Source of the DNA: Mesaphorura yosii
Lineage: Eukaryota; Arthropoda; Collembola; Poduromorpha; Tullbergiidae
Reading direction: 5' to 3'
DNA: 64,000 nucleotides
NCBI GenBank assembly: GCA_009869945.1
Contig: WIXG01000002.1
Location: forward strand, 372,001 to 436,000
Within the stretch, counting starts at the first letter, position 1. Each line of letters begins with the position of its first letter. A model generated the notes under the pieces. It made no database searches and was not told the DNA's origin. It saw only the letters and a list, made by a program, of their open reading frames with translations. Shown here in pieces: positions 50,375 to 63,975 of the stretch. The position numbers and the translations under genes were made by a program.

Positions 50375-52371
50375 ATGGAGAATGTACAATTGCCACTCAA
50401 GATTAAAGTCAATATCCTCCTTCGAGCTAAGCAGTACATTCCAGCAAGAGATTTAATTGCAAGTCCGCAGTACCTCAGTGATATTGCCGAAAATGGGATG
50501 GAAGTAATTACGGAAATCTGTGACCGTGGGTTAAATGAAACGGAGGACTTCTCTGAAATTCTGATATGCGCAGACATGCTCAACTATATTGCCAAACAAT
50601 TCAATCCAAAGTTGGCGTTGATCTCGTTCTTGGAGCAAGCTGAAGCGTTCAACTTTTCTTCGAAGTTCTCAGTATTTGTTCGGCCATTGAGAATTATTGT
50701 GTCAAGAATGGCGAACAAGAGGCTTGGGAATATTGCTTGGATCCTGAAGACTCTCAATTCGCATCTGAAAACTTTTGAATCAATTCCACAAGTTGTTAGA
50801 AAATACAAGAATCGAGAAAACCAATTAGCGGTTCAAAATGATCCTGACGTCCAGCAAATGCTGTATTTCTACAACGAACTTCTCACCTTTTATGAAACTT
50901 TGGTACCTGAACTTCTTTCCGGTCCTGTGCCAGGCCCGAGCTCTTCGTCTGTGGTGGCTGAGCAGAATAACGTTGACACTTTAAGGCGCTTACTGAGAGA
51001 CAATTTAGTTGATTTGCTGGGTTCACCTTTAGTTCATTTGAATTTAAGCTGGAGTGCAGAGGGTGGACAAGAAATTAAGCGTCCACCTAAAAAAGGCACA
51101 TCAGAGAAGAAACCAATAACAAAGTCAGAAGCCAGATCAATCGCGGAGAAAATAATTCACACCCTCGCTGAAGTGAATTTTGATCCAAACCACTTCATTT
51201 CTTGGATCGAACAAAAGCAAAACGCATCACAAATTCCAGAAGGGATTGAAACTGAAGACGTTCAAGAGAACAAAGGGGAGGATTTTGTCGAACCTCATGC
51301 CTTATCAGTGGGCTGCTACATGTACCTTCTTTATGGGGAGAAATTGTCGTCAAGCTTACTTCCGTCCGTCACATATTCGCCGAGTTACATTTTTGTCATT
51401 CAAATGTGCCTGGTTAATGAATTCCTGTCTGCTCCGCTTGACAATGAAAACTTCCTGCTGAAGGGGCTTGGCTTAGCAAAAGGTTTGATTGAACTTGTGA
51501 ATTCTGCCTCGCCGTTTACAGTGGAAACATTTGATCAGCAGCTTCAGTTGGAATCCTTGGAGCGACTTGGGTAAGATATAATTTTTTCAACTTCCTTAAT
51601 GTTGGACTGAACATCATAAAGAAATTTTTTTTGTGTACTTGCAGGACGTTAATGGTGTTTTGTGAATCGAGACCTGTTCGAGTTGCTGCGGTGGATGTAT
51701 TCACGAAGTATTTATGGGCGTTTGACGCAGGCGGCAAGCGAAAAGTTTTGACCCACCTGTTCAACACCGTGAAAGACCCTGGATTGTATGGCCACTGCAT
51801 TACGCAGTTGAAGGAATGTATTTACATCGCTTTAAACGATAAAGAAAACAATATCGTTGGTCAAAACACGATGGAGGAGAATTTCCTTCAATCCAATCTG
51901 CTCACGATTCTCCAGCCATTATGCACTTTGGATAACGGTGTGCAAACTGATTTGGTCCGGTCTTGCAACAAGATAATTCCACTTCTCAACCTCCTGCGTT
52001 ACGTTTTTATTCGTGATGGAGCCAAGAATCTGACGGGCATCAAGCAAATCATGACTCACATTGAATCAGACTTCTTGAAGCCGTTGCGAGTGGGCCTGGA
52101 CTTATCAAAAGCACACTTTCATGTGCGCATGGGGGAAATTAAGAATTCAGATGGACCAGTTGATTTGAAACCACAGTCGCAGCTCGGTTCTGGTGATATG
52201 GCAGTCACGCTCTCAGTTGGTGGCGAGAATGGCGAAGAGCTGCAGTCCATCGAAAACACGAAGGAGAATCAGATCGAGTACATCAGCTCAGCATTAGGAA
52301 CTCTTGATCTGTTGGAATCGCTTTGGGCGCGTGTGAACGAGACGTCCACGATACTGAAATCAAATTCGTAA
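50375..52371 (+). CDS. GLMN: Glomulin (FKBP-associated protein, Rbx1 inhibitor)
   Basis: Two exons, 50375-51570 and 51645-52371, code for 640 aa (human 594). The protein is almost wholly alpha-helical HEAT-like. Family matches are best in the C-terminal half: FCESRPVRVAAVDVFTKYL, LLNLLRYVFIRDGAKNLTGI, SDFLKPLRVGLDLSKAHFHV (human NNFLKPLHIGLNMSKAHYEA), and SSALGTLDLLESLWARVNE. That C-terminal part binds the RING of Rbx1 and blocks cullin-RING ligase E2 recruitment. The first exon is unusually long for this window (1196 bp), with only one 74-bp intron. Start at 50375 is the first ATG after stops. It converges with the PAN/ZP gene. Confidence 0.93.
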
Positions 52372-52766
52372 CATATAACGCATTTAATCCTTAATAATGT
52401 GAAAGTAAGTCTATTAACACTTCATATTTACGTCTAGTTTCATATTACATTTTATCAACTAATCAAAGTCAAACCATGAACTCTTAATAAAATACCCTTA
52501 ACAAATACCTCCGGTTTTTGATATACTGCTATTTAAAATCATCATCATTTGCATATTAGATTTTTTGCAAAAATTGGTTGCCTGTTGATTTTGAGCAGTG
52601 AGCGTTGAAAACCAAAAATGCTGGATAGAATAAAACAGAAGCAAAGAAAACAAGCAACACAAGGTAAAAAAAATAAGTTACAAAGATCGTCAAATCTGGT
52701 GTTGAAACAGCGTTATGAAGTGCATATTGTGAAATCAGCACAAGAAACAACTGAGTACGGAAAAGA
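52372..52766. other. Convergent 3' region, GLMN / PAN-ZP gene
   Basis: 395 bp of AT-rich sequence with the GLMN poly(A) signal; nothing else seen. Confidence 0.5.
52486..52491 (+). terminator. Poly(A) signal of GLMN
   Basis: AATAAA 115 bp after the stop codon. Confidence 0.6.
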
Positions 52767-55700
52767 TCAATCCCTCAAATTCGTGCGCATGGATCTCAGA
52801 GTGTTGAAAACAGTGCTGGGCCGGGCGTAGTACAAATCTGCGGTCCGGTACGTCGGCTCGGCGACTAACTGGTCCTTGGAGCTATGACACACGCAAAATG
52901 CACACCCAAAAACAATGACAATTTGTAGAATGCAAAACCCAATGATAATTGCAATGATGAGATTTCTGGGCCCGCATAATTCTGCACTTGCATCTGTAAA
53001 TGTAATTTAAATGAGTCCTCACTTGGCACATGGCATTGACATTGCGGGAATTAATAAATTGTCTTATCTAATTTGTCTTACCTTCGAATACTTCTTCGTC
53101 CCTCGTTTCAGCCTTTTCCAGGCTCTTGGGTTTGCGATTCTTGGATGGGTTCGTTACTATGATTTCTTTCTTCAATTTGATGAAACCGTGCTTCTTGGCT
53201 TCCATCTCGTCTGGTTCCTGCCGTCGCTTCCTCCTCCCGTGAGAGACTTCTCCGTCACAGCGAATCTAAGTGACCATAGACAATTACCACCTGAACACTG
53301 AACACACTCCATTTTTCATGTGCACTTACTGACGGACATTCATGGCGACAAAATTGGAGGTAAACTTGGAACCTGACGACGGCATCATTCGTGAACTTGA
53401 ACGCTTCGAATCTGGCTTTTAGTGTTTTTGAGCCGTCGTTGGCTTTCAGATGAGGAAATATTGCAGGATCTTCCGGACAACCTGGAAACAGAAAGAGAAA
53501 TCTCCGCCTGAGTTGCAGTTCTCTGAGTTCATTGTGCGCATTCGTAATGAAATAACGCGATTACCACGTCCGTCAAGCAGAACAAGTTCCTCTTCGTTTG
53601 TTCCGCTTTTCGCAACTAAATCCTTTGCGAAAACACCGTAGGCACCTGCACCAGATGATAAACGTTCTAATTGCAAGAATCCGTCATGCTACTGTCTTGT
53701 TGCTTACTGTTGGGTTCTACGTCCAGCTGAAACGTGAGATCGTCACCCAAAGAAACTCCCGATACATCATTTCCGTTTCTGTCCAATATTCGTAATGAGA
53801 CTTCCGGTGCCTTCGCCGTCGAATTGATAATGGACGTGGCGATTCCAAGTATTGGGCCTGGTGCAGAAGCCTCGACCAAACGTGACTCGGATTCTTTCTC
53901 AAACCCAAGAGACTGGGAAAGTGTTCGATTAATTTCTGGGAAGGTGCACACCAGGCGAAAGGCTGCGTCTCCTCGCTTTTGGATAAGTGGATGTTGTTGC
54001 ACAATCAGGTTGCCAATAAATGAACCATCAGCATCCCTTGAAAAATATGTTAATCTTAGTACTAATAGCCAAGTGTTCAAAGTAAATATACCTACTTGTA
54101 AATTCCACATCCTTTCAAAGGATACTCAATCGTTGTGGTCAATTTTCCACTTCCAAACGTTTCGCATTCGCTTGAAACAGATGAATACATTTTCCCGTAG
54201 AATGGAGAGTGCGTCTTTAATTTCGCGACCATTGACTCGCCATTGCACTCAAGGGACACTAAATAAACATGAACATTAATCAATTATAGTAATCCTCCTG
54301 CCTTCGCGTTTGACATTTTACTTACTGTCAACACACGGAACCCTTTGTGCATAAATCTTGTGCTCCTTCTGTTTCAGCAATCTTGTTGACGTTGTAGACA
54401 TGTCCGCTCCGCTCAGGAAGCACGTCCCACTCAGTGAATCAAATGAAACTGAACGGCATGTGAAAGCTGCGTATGTCTCGCATGATTTTTGACACTGTAG
54501 GTTAAGCAATTCGTTGTACAATGCTTCTTGTTTCCGGAGTTAGAGTTTGAAATCTTTAGCACTAACCTGGTCCAACGTGTCTGCCTTCGTCGAAAAATCC
54601 CCAATTGCGAATTCGTATCCATACATGACTTCCCATTCGCATTCTCTCCCTTTCTTGGAAGCTACTGGAGCTACTTGAGCACGTATTCAGTGAAAAATGA
54701 AAATGTTAACCAGGCCAGCACTTTGTGGATAAGATTGCAACGACAGTAACAAACCTGCACAGGAATTCTCGATGTATTCGACTTCTGCGGATGAACGAAT
54801 AAATGCGCCAGGTTGCGTTCGCCTGTCCTCTCGACTCAGACGACATTCTTTACGGCTTTCCCTAAATTGCAACGGTCAAAATAGAACTCAGAACGTATGA
54901 GATGCAAGACAGCAAAATTCTTGTCTACCAGTAATCGGCGGATCTGCACGGGAGTTTCTTATCAGTGATGCAGAGTTCCGTGCATCGTTTCCGCGTTAGA
55001 ACGCTCCGAATGACCACATCGTCGTATCCGGTCAGCTCATAGCCTGGAACTCGATCAGTGACCCATGCTTTGCTGCAAACATCACCTGCACAAGGCCGGT
55101 CAATTCATTTAGGGCGCGCGTAATGCGTTTATCAGTCGTTAGACGCCATGTTTGGATCCGACTCACTTGTACCTTGCAAACAAAGCCGCTCGAAGTAAGA
55201 TGTAGAACGGCTCACGTCCACGTCTGAGATGGAGTCGGCCACGGCGGTTCCAAGCCGATAGCAGGCGGAGGAATTGTAGTCGATCCAGAACGCTGCGCAG
55301 CTAGAGGACGACCTGCACCTGTAATTCGAAAATTCGTAATATAGCACCAAGTTTTCAGGCATTTCAGGATTAGCGTCCCTGTCTAAAATTAAATGCTTGC
55401 CTGTTGTAGCAATCAGCTGTGATGGCGCCCGAAGTGCTTGAGTAAAGTGGTATCCTATCCGAGGCTGGAAGGTCGATCCCGTTCACCTTCTCAAAGGTCT
55501 CGATTCCCGTGCATTCAGTTTGTGTAACTTTTAGTGGAACTAAAATTTGGCCTGAAAGAGCAATTACGTTAGATTGATTTACTAAAAGATTTCCAAATGC
55601 ATTTAACAAGACTACATTTGGATAGCTGATTTTCGCCAGTATGAGTAAAGCACCATTAAAAGCTCCACACCATTGCAATAAATATAGTATGCTCCATAAA

Positions 55701-56134
55701 TGCAGAAATTGACATGAAGTTGGTCGATTCTCAAAACCACTTTTTTCAGTTATGCTCTAAATCAATACCATGAAAAGATTAGGAACGATGAAATTGTAAA
55801 AAAAAAGAATCAATTCTTATGGCAAGCATTTCGCAATCCTAACCTAACCTAAATTAACTGGTATCACTCATCGTGACTTTTGACCTCAAACCTTTTGAAT
55901 GGTTTGCCCAATTAGGTTCATAAAAAGTTTCAGGTACTAACTTTCATCGTGGACCAGGACGTCCAGCTGGGATCGAACTTCTACCTCGTGCCCCGAATTG
56001 CTCGAATTCGAACTCGATTCATCACTACGCACGTCCACCGTTCGTGTCGCGTGCAGGACGCACTTTTTATTTGTGGAGAACGTCACAACAAGCATCAAAA
56101 GCATTTGTACTTTATCCCGAAGAAAGTGAACCAT
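52767..56134 (-). CDS. PAN/apple-domain and zona pellucida-domain transmembrane protein
   Basis: Thirteen minus-strand exons join in phase: 55942-56134, 55401-55551, 55173-55318, 54929-55085, 54755-54861, 54567-54673, 54326-54494, 54096-54258, 53708-54036, 53565-53645, 53481-53645 region ending 53330, 53082-53265 and 52767-52993 (the eleventh exon is 53330-53481); 721 aa. A signal-like N-terminus (MLLMLVVTFS) is followed by three PAN-type Cys blocks (CYNRCRSSSSCAAFWIDY, CTELCITDKKLPCRSADYW, CQKSCETYAAFTCRSVSF). A ZP domain begins near residue 346 (SLECNGESMVAKL, YPLKGCGIY, PLIQKRGD, FQVYLQFCRHECPS). A furin-type site GRRKRR lies near 596-600, a membrane span near 656-682 and a tail of about 40 residues. 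This is the layout of Drosophila nompA/trynity/neyo-type apical matrix proteins that shape cuticle. The intron 55319-55400 has a GC donor. Confidence 0.87.
55319..55400 (-). other. GC-AG intron in the PAN/ZP gene
   Basis: The donor reads CAACAG then GCAAGC and the acceptor AATTACAG, so the intron starts with GC. Splicing joins CYN and RCRSSSSC, giving a typical PAN Cys pattern and keeping phase. No GT donor nearby restores frame. Confidence 0.7.
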
Positions 56135-59100
56135 AATTACGGCACAACACACGACACTAATTTAATCTATAATAAACATGAATGATGCTCCGGCTCAATT
56201 GGCCTTCCCTTTTGTTGGGAAAACGTGACTTGGTTCTTGGTTTCTGTATTGAGCGCACAAGAAGGTTTAATCATGGCGATCGCCTGCCTGCCCTGTCACT
56301 GATTCTATTAATTAAGACCGGACTGCCTTTGTTTGCACTTTCAATGAATGATCAACTACTTTTAACACTTCTCGGAATTTGCTTATTGGCCCAATACACA
56401 CAATGCAGCCACAAGCGATCGTAATCGTCTCACTACCAATTAGCGAATGATCTCGTTGAAACAGTCGCAGATGTCGTGAAGTCGTGACCAGTGAAAGGCA
56501 ACGGCAGCCGTCATTGAAATGCTATTTGTGCAAGGCACACGATTGGTTGCAGTAAAAGTAAAAGAGCTGCCAAGCAAATGCAATTGCAGGATATCAAGCA
56601 CAAAGCATTAACAGCATTTGATTACGATGCAGCAGTTCTAAGAAATGAGAAAAACAAATAAGAGAAAACAATAAATAAAAGGCGAAAACACCCACAATTG
56701 GAGAAATTGGTGAGGATGCTCAGACAGAAGATGCTGGCGGTGGTGAACCACCGGCGCACAAAATCAGCCGTGTAGCCACGAACCACACCACGACGCATTT
56801 TGGTGCTTGAGTATGAAACCACAGTCAGGGTGACAATGACAAGATCACAGAGTCACAGACACAGAATATGAGATCAGCTGATCTGTGCAGTGACAGTGAC
56901 AAGACACGGGTGCTCAATAATGTCAACTCATAATCACAATCACTAACCACAGTTTTCAGGACATTTTCTGTATTGATATGATGAATGCTGTAATTTTGTT
57001 AGTCAAAGCCTCACTTCACCAAAATGAACAAACACGAGCCAATGAGGGCGAAGTTCTGAACTCAAATCTTCGACTTGAATCAAATTAATTGCAGCACCCT
57101 TTGCAAAATGGAAAATGGCACTGACAAATCCTTCTTTCCGGCAGTTCTCAGGCTTCTTTTGGTTCTGTGACGTGTTACTGACCAAAAGTTGGTTCACTCA
57201 AGCGAAGCGTCCAAAATGAGAAGATTTCGATTTGATTCTTGATGCAGCAGGTGCAATGAGACAATTCACAATTCACAGACGAACAATTGCAGAGCAAAAT
57301 CAGTAAAAGCAAAACAAGATTCCATTTCTGTTTTTGATACAAGCACAAAGACAAATACAAGTCATTCACATTCAAGTTACATGCTTAATTCGTTACACAA
57401 GTTTAAGAGCAGCTTCACTTCACTTGATTCATCTGGCTCCTCAGAATTGTGTAATAAATTGCAGTTCGCTGAGGATCTCTGAACTTTTGCTTCTGCTGGG
57501 TTGTGTCAAGAGGATGACACGATCATGGGACTGGGACTATACTCTTCGAAGACGATCTTGGTCTCGGTTCTTTGAGTCTCACGCACGCAACGCACCCAAA
57601 GCCTAGGCAAGACACTCGAAAGTAACATCCACGCGTCGACGTGTCGTGGCACAAGTCTCACAGTAGCAATTCTGCTTCAGAAGCAATCAAGCGAACGAAG
57701 CAGAAACAAAAAGTTGAAGCACAATTTTTTGATGAAATGGAAATCTTTTGAGTGTGATTGAGACTGAAGCGTTTTTGGTAGCGTATGTTGAGGATGATAT
57801 TGACATACAAACTATAAACTGATACTGAAGCAGAGGGCAAACGTTGCGCTCCGTTTTCACAAGAAAGATTCTGAATCACTTCACTTCATAATCACAATCA
57901 AAATTGCAATAAACTACGCTCGTGTCTCCAATTCACTAATTCGCCTATTCACTTTCCTACGCGTACGCGTGTTTATTTCGTTAGGGTACAGCTTGGGTAT
58001 TGATTTCTGTTCTGTTTTTGTCACTATTTTGGGAGGTACACTTCGCTTGACAGGGCTGCAACGCAAGACGCAATGCAATGCCGGAAGGAATCTCGAATCT
58101 CAACCAGCCAGCCAGGCCAAGCAACAAAAATATGCTTGTATTGAAATTAGTCTTAATACGGCAAAAGAGGCAGGAAATTGTCGCGAATCGCGATTGATGA
58201 CGAAAGTGACACAAATTGACAACCCCTTTAAATATGATATCAAAACTAATTCAAAGTAAATGCAATGCAAGCCGTTCAACACAATGCAAGGTAGTGCTAG
58301 AAAATGGCTTGTATTTTCAGTGTTTTGTGTACTTGTGATTCGTTTCACCTGCCGGCTGGTTTGACCTAAAATTAATGGAAAATGCAATGCAAATGCAAAC
58401 GCAATGGGTTTTCAAGACAAAGGACTCTAGGATTCGAGAATTGAGATTCAAATCGAACGTCGAGCAGGACACGTCAAATGCCAACTGCAAAAGGGTAAAA
58501 GAAAAGAATTCCATGTGTGAATACAATTGCAGTGTAATTTGTAGTACGACAAAGCACTGAAGAGTTTGGGTTGAGTTCCTGCGCGGCGGTCATGATATGA
58601 GTTTAAGAAATCCGAATTTTTACGGTCGGCTCAAGGACAAGGAGAAAGGTAACCATCCAAGACGAACCAGCCCAACCATAAAAGTGTGAAATGTTCTGTT
58701 CAGAAATGGAATAATATTCTGCAAAGGTGAATTAGCATTTCCTCTGTGCTCTGTACTGTTTTGTCCGTCGTGAATTGATGAACCGTGCAACTGTAACTTA
58801 TTAAATGCGGCTGCAGCCTGAATCAGTCCCAAGCCCAAATTCCAAGCCCTTGTATGGTACTTTAGCAGTTCGCCCGAAAATATTGGAGAAAATTGAGCTT
58901 AACAGCCGCTTCGCGATTCGATTTCCAATATGAAATTAAATGACATGAAGTTATGAATGTGCAAGTCATTCCAAGCGCTGATGCGTTGCAAGCATTAATT
59001 GCATTACACATTCCATTGCAGGCAGCACGTGCCAAGCGCCAGCACATTTTAATTGCTTAAGGCCTAGACTCGTGCGGTAAAAACGAAAGTTGTAGCTTCT

Positions 59101-60383
59101 TGCAGCTTAAAAAAATTCGACTACTTCGTTTCTCTAGGCCCTCAGTAAATAGTTATAAAAGAAATGTCAAATCAAGACACATTAAACTCATTTTACAGTT
59201 GCATTTCCGTTGGCACGTTGGAAATGGCACCCTGCGTCGAAAAGTGGGCATAGTCACGCCATTAGCTATAGCTATTGACCTTACAAATCAGAATCCAACA
59301 CGGATAACAGACTGGTCAATTTTTCGAGCAAATAAGGAAGAAATTATCGAACCAGCGCAGTGCGTGGATTCATTCAAAAATTGTCACACATGATGCACGG
59401 TCTTGAGGAGACTGACGCGGCTAAACGTTTTTTGACCCCTCCCGTGGAACGAATGCTAATGCCAGATAACAACTTGCACCAGATCCGTTATGGAGAACTT
59501 GAGTTTATTAGCACGTTGTACCTGTGCCGTGCCGTCATGTTGAATTTTGTAAGGAAGCACAGTTAAATTGGGATTTGACGAAAATTATGCTCAGAAACTT
59601 GACATGCAGATGAAATTCAAGCCGGATTGGTGGTAAAATGCGTAATACAAGACTTGGTTACCTTAAATCATGGCGTAAGGACTCAAATATCACGGATTAA
59701 TGAAATGTCATTAAAATTTTCAAGAAACCCTGCATGCATGACTATTTCGGCTCCACCTCTTCTCGAGTACTACTCAAGATTTCATTTTCTTCTTGATTAA
59801 ACTGTCTTTGCAAAACGCAAAACATGCAGTGCAGGTACAAGGCAATTTTATTTCAGTCCTGCATCAATGCATTTAATTGCCTTTTGCTAAAAATACAAAT
59901 TTTAAATGTGCAAATTGCTAGAAGGCAGTTAAAGTACAGTAAGTACATATATTGACAGACAAGCTTTGAATGGTTGTCATCGGTAATCAATACAATGGTA
60001 AATGCTTGGTTATGTTGAGAGTAGCCACGAGTTTCATGCCATCTTCAATGCACGTATGCCGGTTTTTAGCATAGATGCTCTACTTTGGTCGGTCCATCAC
60101 AGGAATTCACAGTCTCTCCACGTATGACCAGTTCAGTTCTGCTGCTGGCTCTGATTCAAGTTATCATTTCCACTTAACTCTCCTCATAACATAACTATTT
60201 TTATAATTTAATTAACGGATATTGAGCCGTAGATCATTTGCTGTTGCTGGCAAGTAGTGATCAGTGATTGCGGTTTATTTTTCTAGTTTAATTAGTGCCG
60301 ATTATGATGAATTCATAAACGAAGAATCCGACCGAGAAAAGTATTCAAATATCACAAGAATCTATTATTTCACAGCAAGTACG
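56135..60383. other. Intergenic region of 4.2 kb, no gene seen
   Basis: Divergent space between the PAN/ZP gene and HADHA. AT-rich with many GCAAT/ATTGC words. The longest frames (57969-58259, 59100-59393, 58100-58387) lack splice context and family similarity. It holds the two promoters and perhaps untranslated exons. Confidence 0.45.
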
Positions 60384-63300
60384 ATGGCATTATCAACCGT
60401 AGGCTCAAAGTTTAGGTTGGCAAGATCGCCTCTGCTCCTCACAACACGTAAGTGCAAAGTTCGAATGTTATTTTCATGAGACTAGAGCGTATATGTGGAA
60501 TGTTTGGTCCATGAACCATGGACTTTGGAATGTCAAGTTTATTGTATGAATTCTTATGTAACAATGACCTTATACATATGTGAATGGATGTAATAGAGAT
60601 GACAGGTGCAATTCCATATTAGATTCTTTAATTGCGCCAACAATTTCGGGAATTATGTCAACAAATCTTGGTATATCGCGCATTCATTCAGCGACTCACC
60701 TTGATTTTGGGGTATTCTGAACGCAATCACTGATCGCGGTATTCTTTATTCTAGATATTCGGAGCTATTCGGCCGCAGGTGCTGTTCTGAAGCTGAAGCA
60801 TGCCAGCGTAGAAATTAAGGATTCCGTGGGCATTGTGAGGTTGGATTCGCCGGACTCAAAGGTGGGGTCCCGACCTACAGCCGCGTTCGATGGACAGATA
60901 AGATTTTGCAATATGGATTTGTATTGCAGGTGAATGTGCTAAATTTTGAAGTGATGGAGGACTTTCAGAAGATCTTTCGAGAAATTCAGACGAATTCGAA
61001 AATAGCGTCAGCGGTAGTTATTTCTGCAAAGCCAGGGTGCTTTATTGCTGGCGCAGATATTACTATGCTAGCAAAATGCCAAACTGCCGATGAGGCAACT
61101 AAGATTTCGAAAGATGGTCAAGAAGTGCTCGCCTCCATCGAAAACTCTCCAAAACCAGTCGTAGCAGCAATTCAAGGATCGTGTTTGGGTGGTGGTCTGG
61201 AAGTAAGTAATTTCCCATCTAACTGGAATCTGCAACATCTCTCAGATCACTAATTATTTGGCCTTCTTTACCATTCTCCAGACTGCCTTAGCTTGCCATT
61301 ACAGGATTGCTGTAAAAGACAAGAAAACTGGTCTGGGCACGCCAGAAGTGATGCTTGGATTGCTGCCAGGAGGCGGCGGTAAGAATTTTTCACCGAACGA
61401 ATATTGTTTTTCTCGTTGCAGCCAACGGCTTACTTTCCAATGTGCCCTTTCCAGGTACACAGCGACTGCCGAAGGTTACCTCATTGCCAAACGCGTTAGA
61501 CTTGATGTTGACCGGAAGAACTTTAAAGGCAGACAGAGCCAAGAAATTGGGAGTTGTGGATCTAGTGATCGACCCTCTCGGACCCGGTGAGAAGTTAGGA
61601 AGAAAGCCGGCGTCTCTTGTATGTTAGTATGTGAACTAATTTAGAGTTTGTGTTCTAGGAATTAAGCCAGCAGAAGAACGGTGAGTAGATTCACGTGGAT
61701 CTGACGACATCGACGACCGACGATATACAAGGCAGTAATTTATCACAACAAATTGCAGGACATCCGAGTACTTAGAAGAGGTTGCGATTAGTGTCGCCAA
61801 ACAGTTGAGCTCAGGAGCTTTAAAGAGAAAAAAAACTCTATCGACAATGGATAGAATCATGGCTGCCGCGCTGAAGATTGGCTTTGTGAAAGATAAGGTG
61901 TTTGGGAAGGCACGAGAGCAAGTGATGAAGATGTCAAAGGGATTATACCCGGCTCCACTGAAAATTCTCGACGTAGTTCGAGTCGGAGTCGATAAGGGAC
62001 CGCATGCCGGGTACGACGCAGAAGCGCGAGGATTTGGCGAATTAGCTGTGACACCGGAGGCGAAAGGTCTCATTTCATTGTTTCACGGTCAAACTGAATG
62101 CAAGAAGAATCATTTTGGAAAACCAGCGAAAGAAACAAAGTAAAATGTTTTACCATTAGATGTGCTAAAGTCGACCCTTCTTTCATATCCAGAGTTGACT
62201 AAAATGATTTGAATGTGTTTAACAGGGCCATTGCTGTTTTGGGCGCGGGATTAATGGGAGCAGGAATAGTACAAGTTTCTGCTGACAAAGGAATGCACGT
62301 TATACTGAAAGATGCTCAAGAAAAGGGTTTGTCAAGAGGTTACGATCAGATTTATACTGGGTTTCAAGGTGGTGTCAAGAGGAAGAAGCTTAGCCAGTAC
62401 GTCTAACAACGAAATACGACCCCAATTTTTGGTCAGAATTTGAATGTGAGCACTATAATTGCCAACTAGGTTGGATGCTGACAAAATCATGTCGAACATT
62501 CAAATGCAATTGGATTACAAGGATTTTGACAAGGTAGACATGATCATCGAAGCTGTATTTGAGGACCTTAGCATTAAACACAGGTACACTATCTTTCATT
62601 TACCACTTGATTGGGAACCGGGAAGATAAAGGGCCGTAATTATATTTTTACATTTTCAGAGTTATCAAGGAAGTTGAGCAACACGTTTCTCCTGATTGCA
62701 TATTTGCGACAAATACGAGCGCTCTTCCTATTACTAAAATCAGTGAGGCCAGTAAGCGACCTGAGAAAGTAATTGGAATGCATTATTTTTCTCCTGTTGA
62801 CAAAATGCAATTGCTGGAGATTATAACCACAGAGAAAACTTCGAAGGATACTATTGCTTCCGCTGTTCAGGTTTGTGTGAAAATTAACATGTTTTCACAT
62901 GACGTGAGATACGTGTAATGATCTTAATGATGCGCTTGCTTTTTAGGTCGGATTAAGGCAAGGAAAGGTTGTTATCACCGTTAAAGACGGCCCAGGATTT
63001 TATACGACCCGAATTCTAGCGGCAATGATGGCTGAGCTTATTAGACTACTGCAGGTACAGGAAAATCCTCTCGAATATCTGATTGCGAGGCAGGCCCAAC
63101 CTTGGTCAAATCCTAAGCTTCACGTTTGTCACGTGTTTGTACCACGCACGTAGGAAGGAGTTTCACCAAAGGATTTGGACAAGTTAACAACCAAATTTGG
63201 ATTCCCCGTTGGAGGTTGCACGCTTTGTGACGAAGTCGGTCTTGACGTGGCCAGTCACATTGCCAAGGACTTGGCGGTGGCATTTGGTGAGCGTTTCTCA

Positions 63301-63975
63301 GGAGGCTCGCCATTGCTTATTCAGGAGATTGTCGCCGCAGGATATCATGGTAAATCAAATGTCTTACGTCATTTCTGTTCTTGCGACAAAAGAAACGTTT
63401 ACAAATACTGCTTGTGTAGGGAGAAAGTCGGGAAAAGGAATATTTTTGTATGAGAAAGGAGTTAAAGACCGCCCTCTGAATCCTGGAGCCGCGGATATTC
63501 TGAACAGGCATAAAATCGAGCCCAAAGGGCCAATAACCGACGAGGACATTCAACTGCGTCTGGTTAGCAGATTTGTGAATGAAGCAGTTCTGTGTCTGCA
63601 GGAGGGAATTTTACAAAATCCGGTAATTACATGAGTTTAGCAAATTGATTACGACCGAAAGGTTCTAAATGTCATACTCCTAATTGCAGCTGGAAGGAGA
63701 CATCGGAGCAGTGTTCGGGCTCGGGTTCCCTCCATTTAGCGGTAAATTTTAGATCTTGTACTACAGAATTCAATTCGCAAAAACGTGTACTGGTTAATTT
63801 TCGCATGACTGATTGACTCGCAGGTGGACCGTTTCACTGGGTGGATAGATATGGTGCTTCAAAACTGGCTAGCAAGATGAAGGAGTACGAGGCTTACTAC
63901 GGTTCTTGTTTCACGCCGTGCCGCCTTTTACTAGATCATGCAAATGACTCCAGCAAAAGATTTTTTCCAAAGTAG
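60384..63975 (+). CDS. HADHA: Mitochondrial trifunctional enzyme subunit alpha (enoyl-CoA hydratase / 3-hydroxyacyl-CoA dehydrogenase)
   Basis: Fifteen exons: 60384-60447, 60755-60861, 60930-61202, 61282-61378, 61455-61586, 61659-61680, 61759-62139, 62226-62396, 62470-62583, 62660-62870, 62947-63054, 63154-63349, 63420-63622, 63690-63741, 63824-63975; 760 aa (human 763), ending 25 bp before the window edge. A basic presequence ([20 protein letters not shown]) targets mitochondria. The hydratase domain has [23 protein letters not shown] (Glu about 148) and [15 protein letters not shown] (Glu about 168). The dehydrogenase has the NAD motif [11 protein letters not shown] (about 363-373) and catalytic His in [15 protein letters not shown] (about 495). 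With the beta subunit it performs the last three steps of long-chain beta-oxidation on the inner membrane. Exon 6 is only 22 bp. Confidence 0.97.

Noticed and set aside
55370..55400. A 22-nt intron or a frameshift in the PAN/ZP gene
   Set aside because: A normal 82-nt intron with a GC donor explains the frame and gives the expected PAN cysteine pattern.
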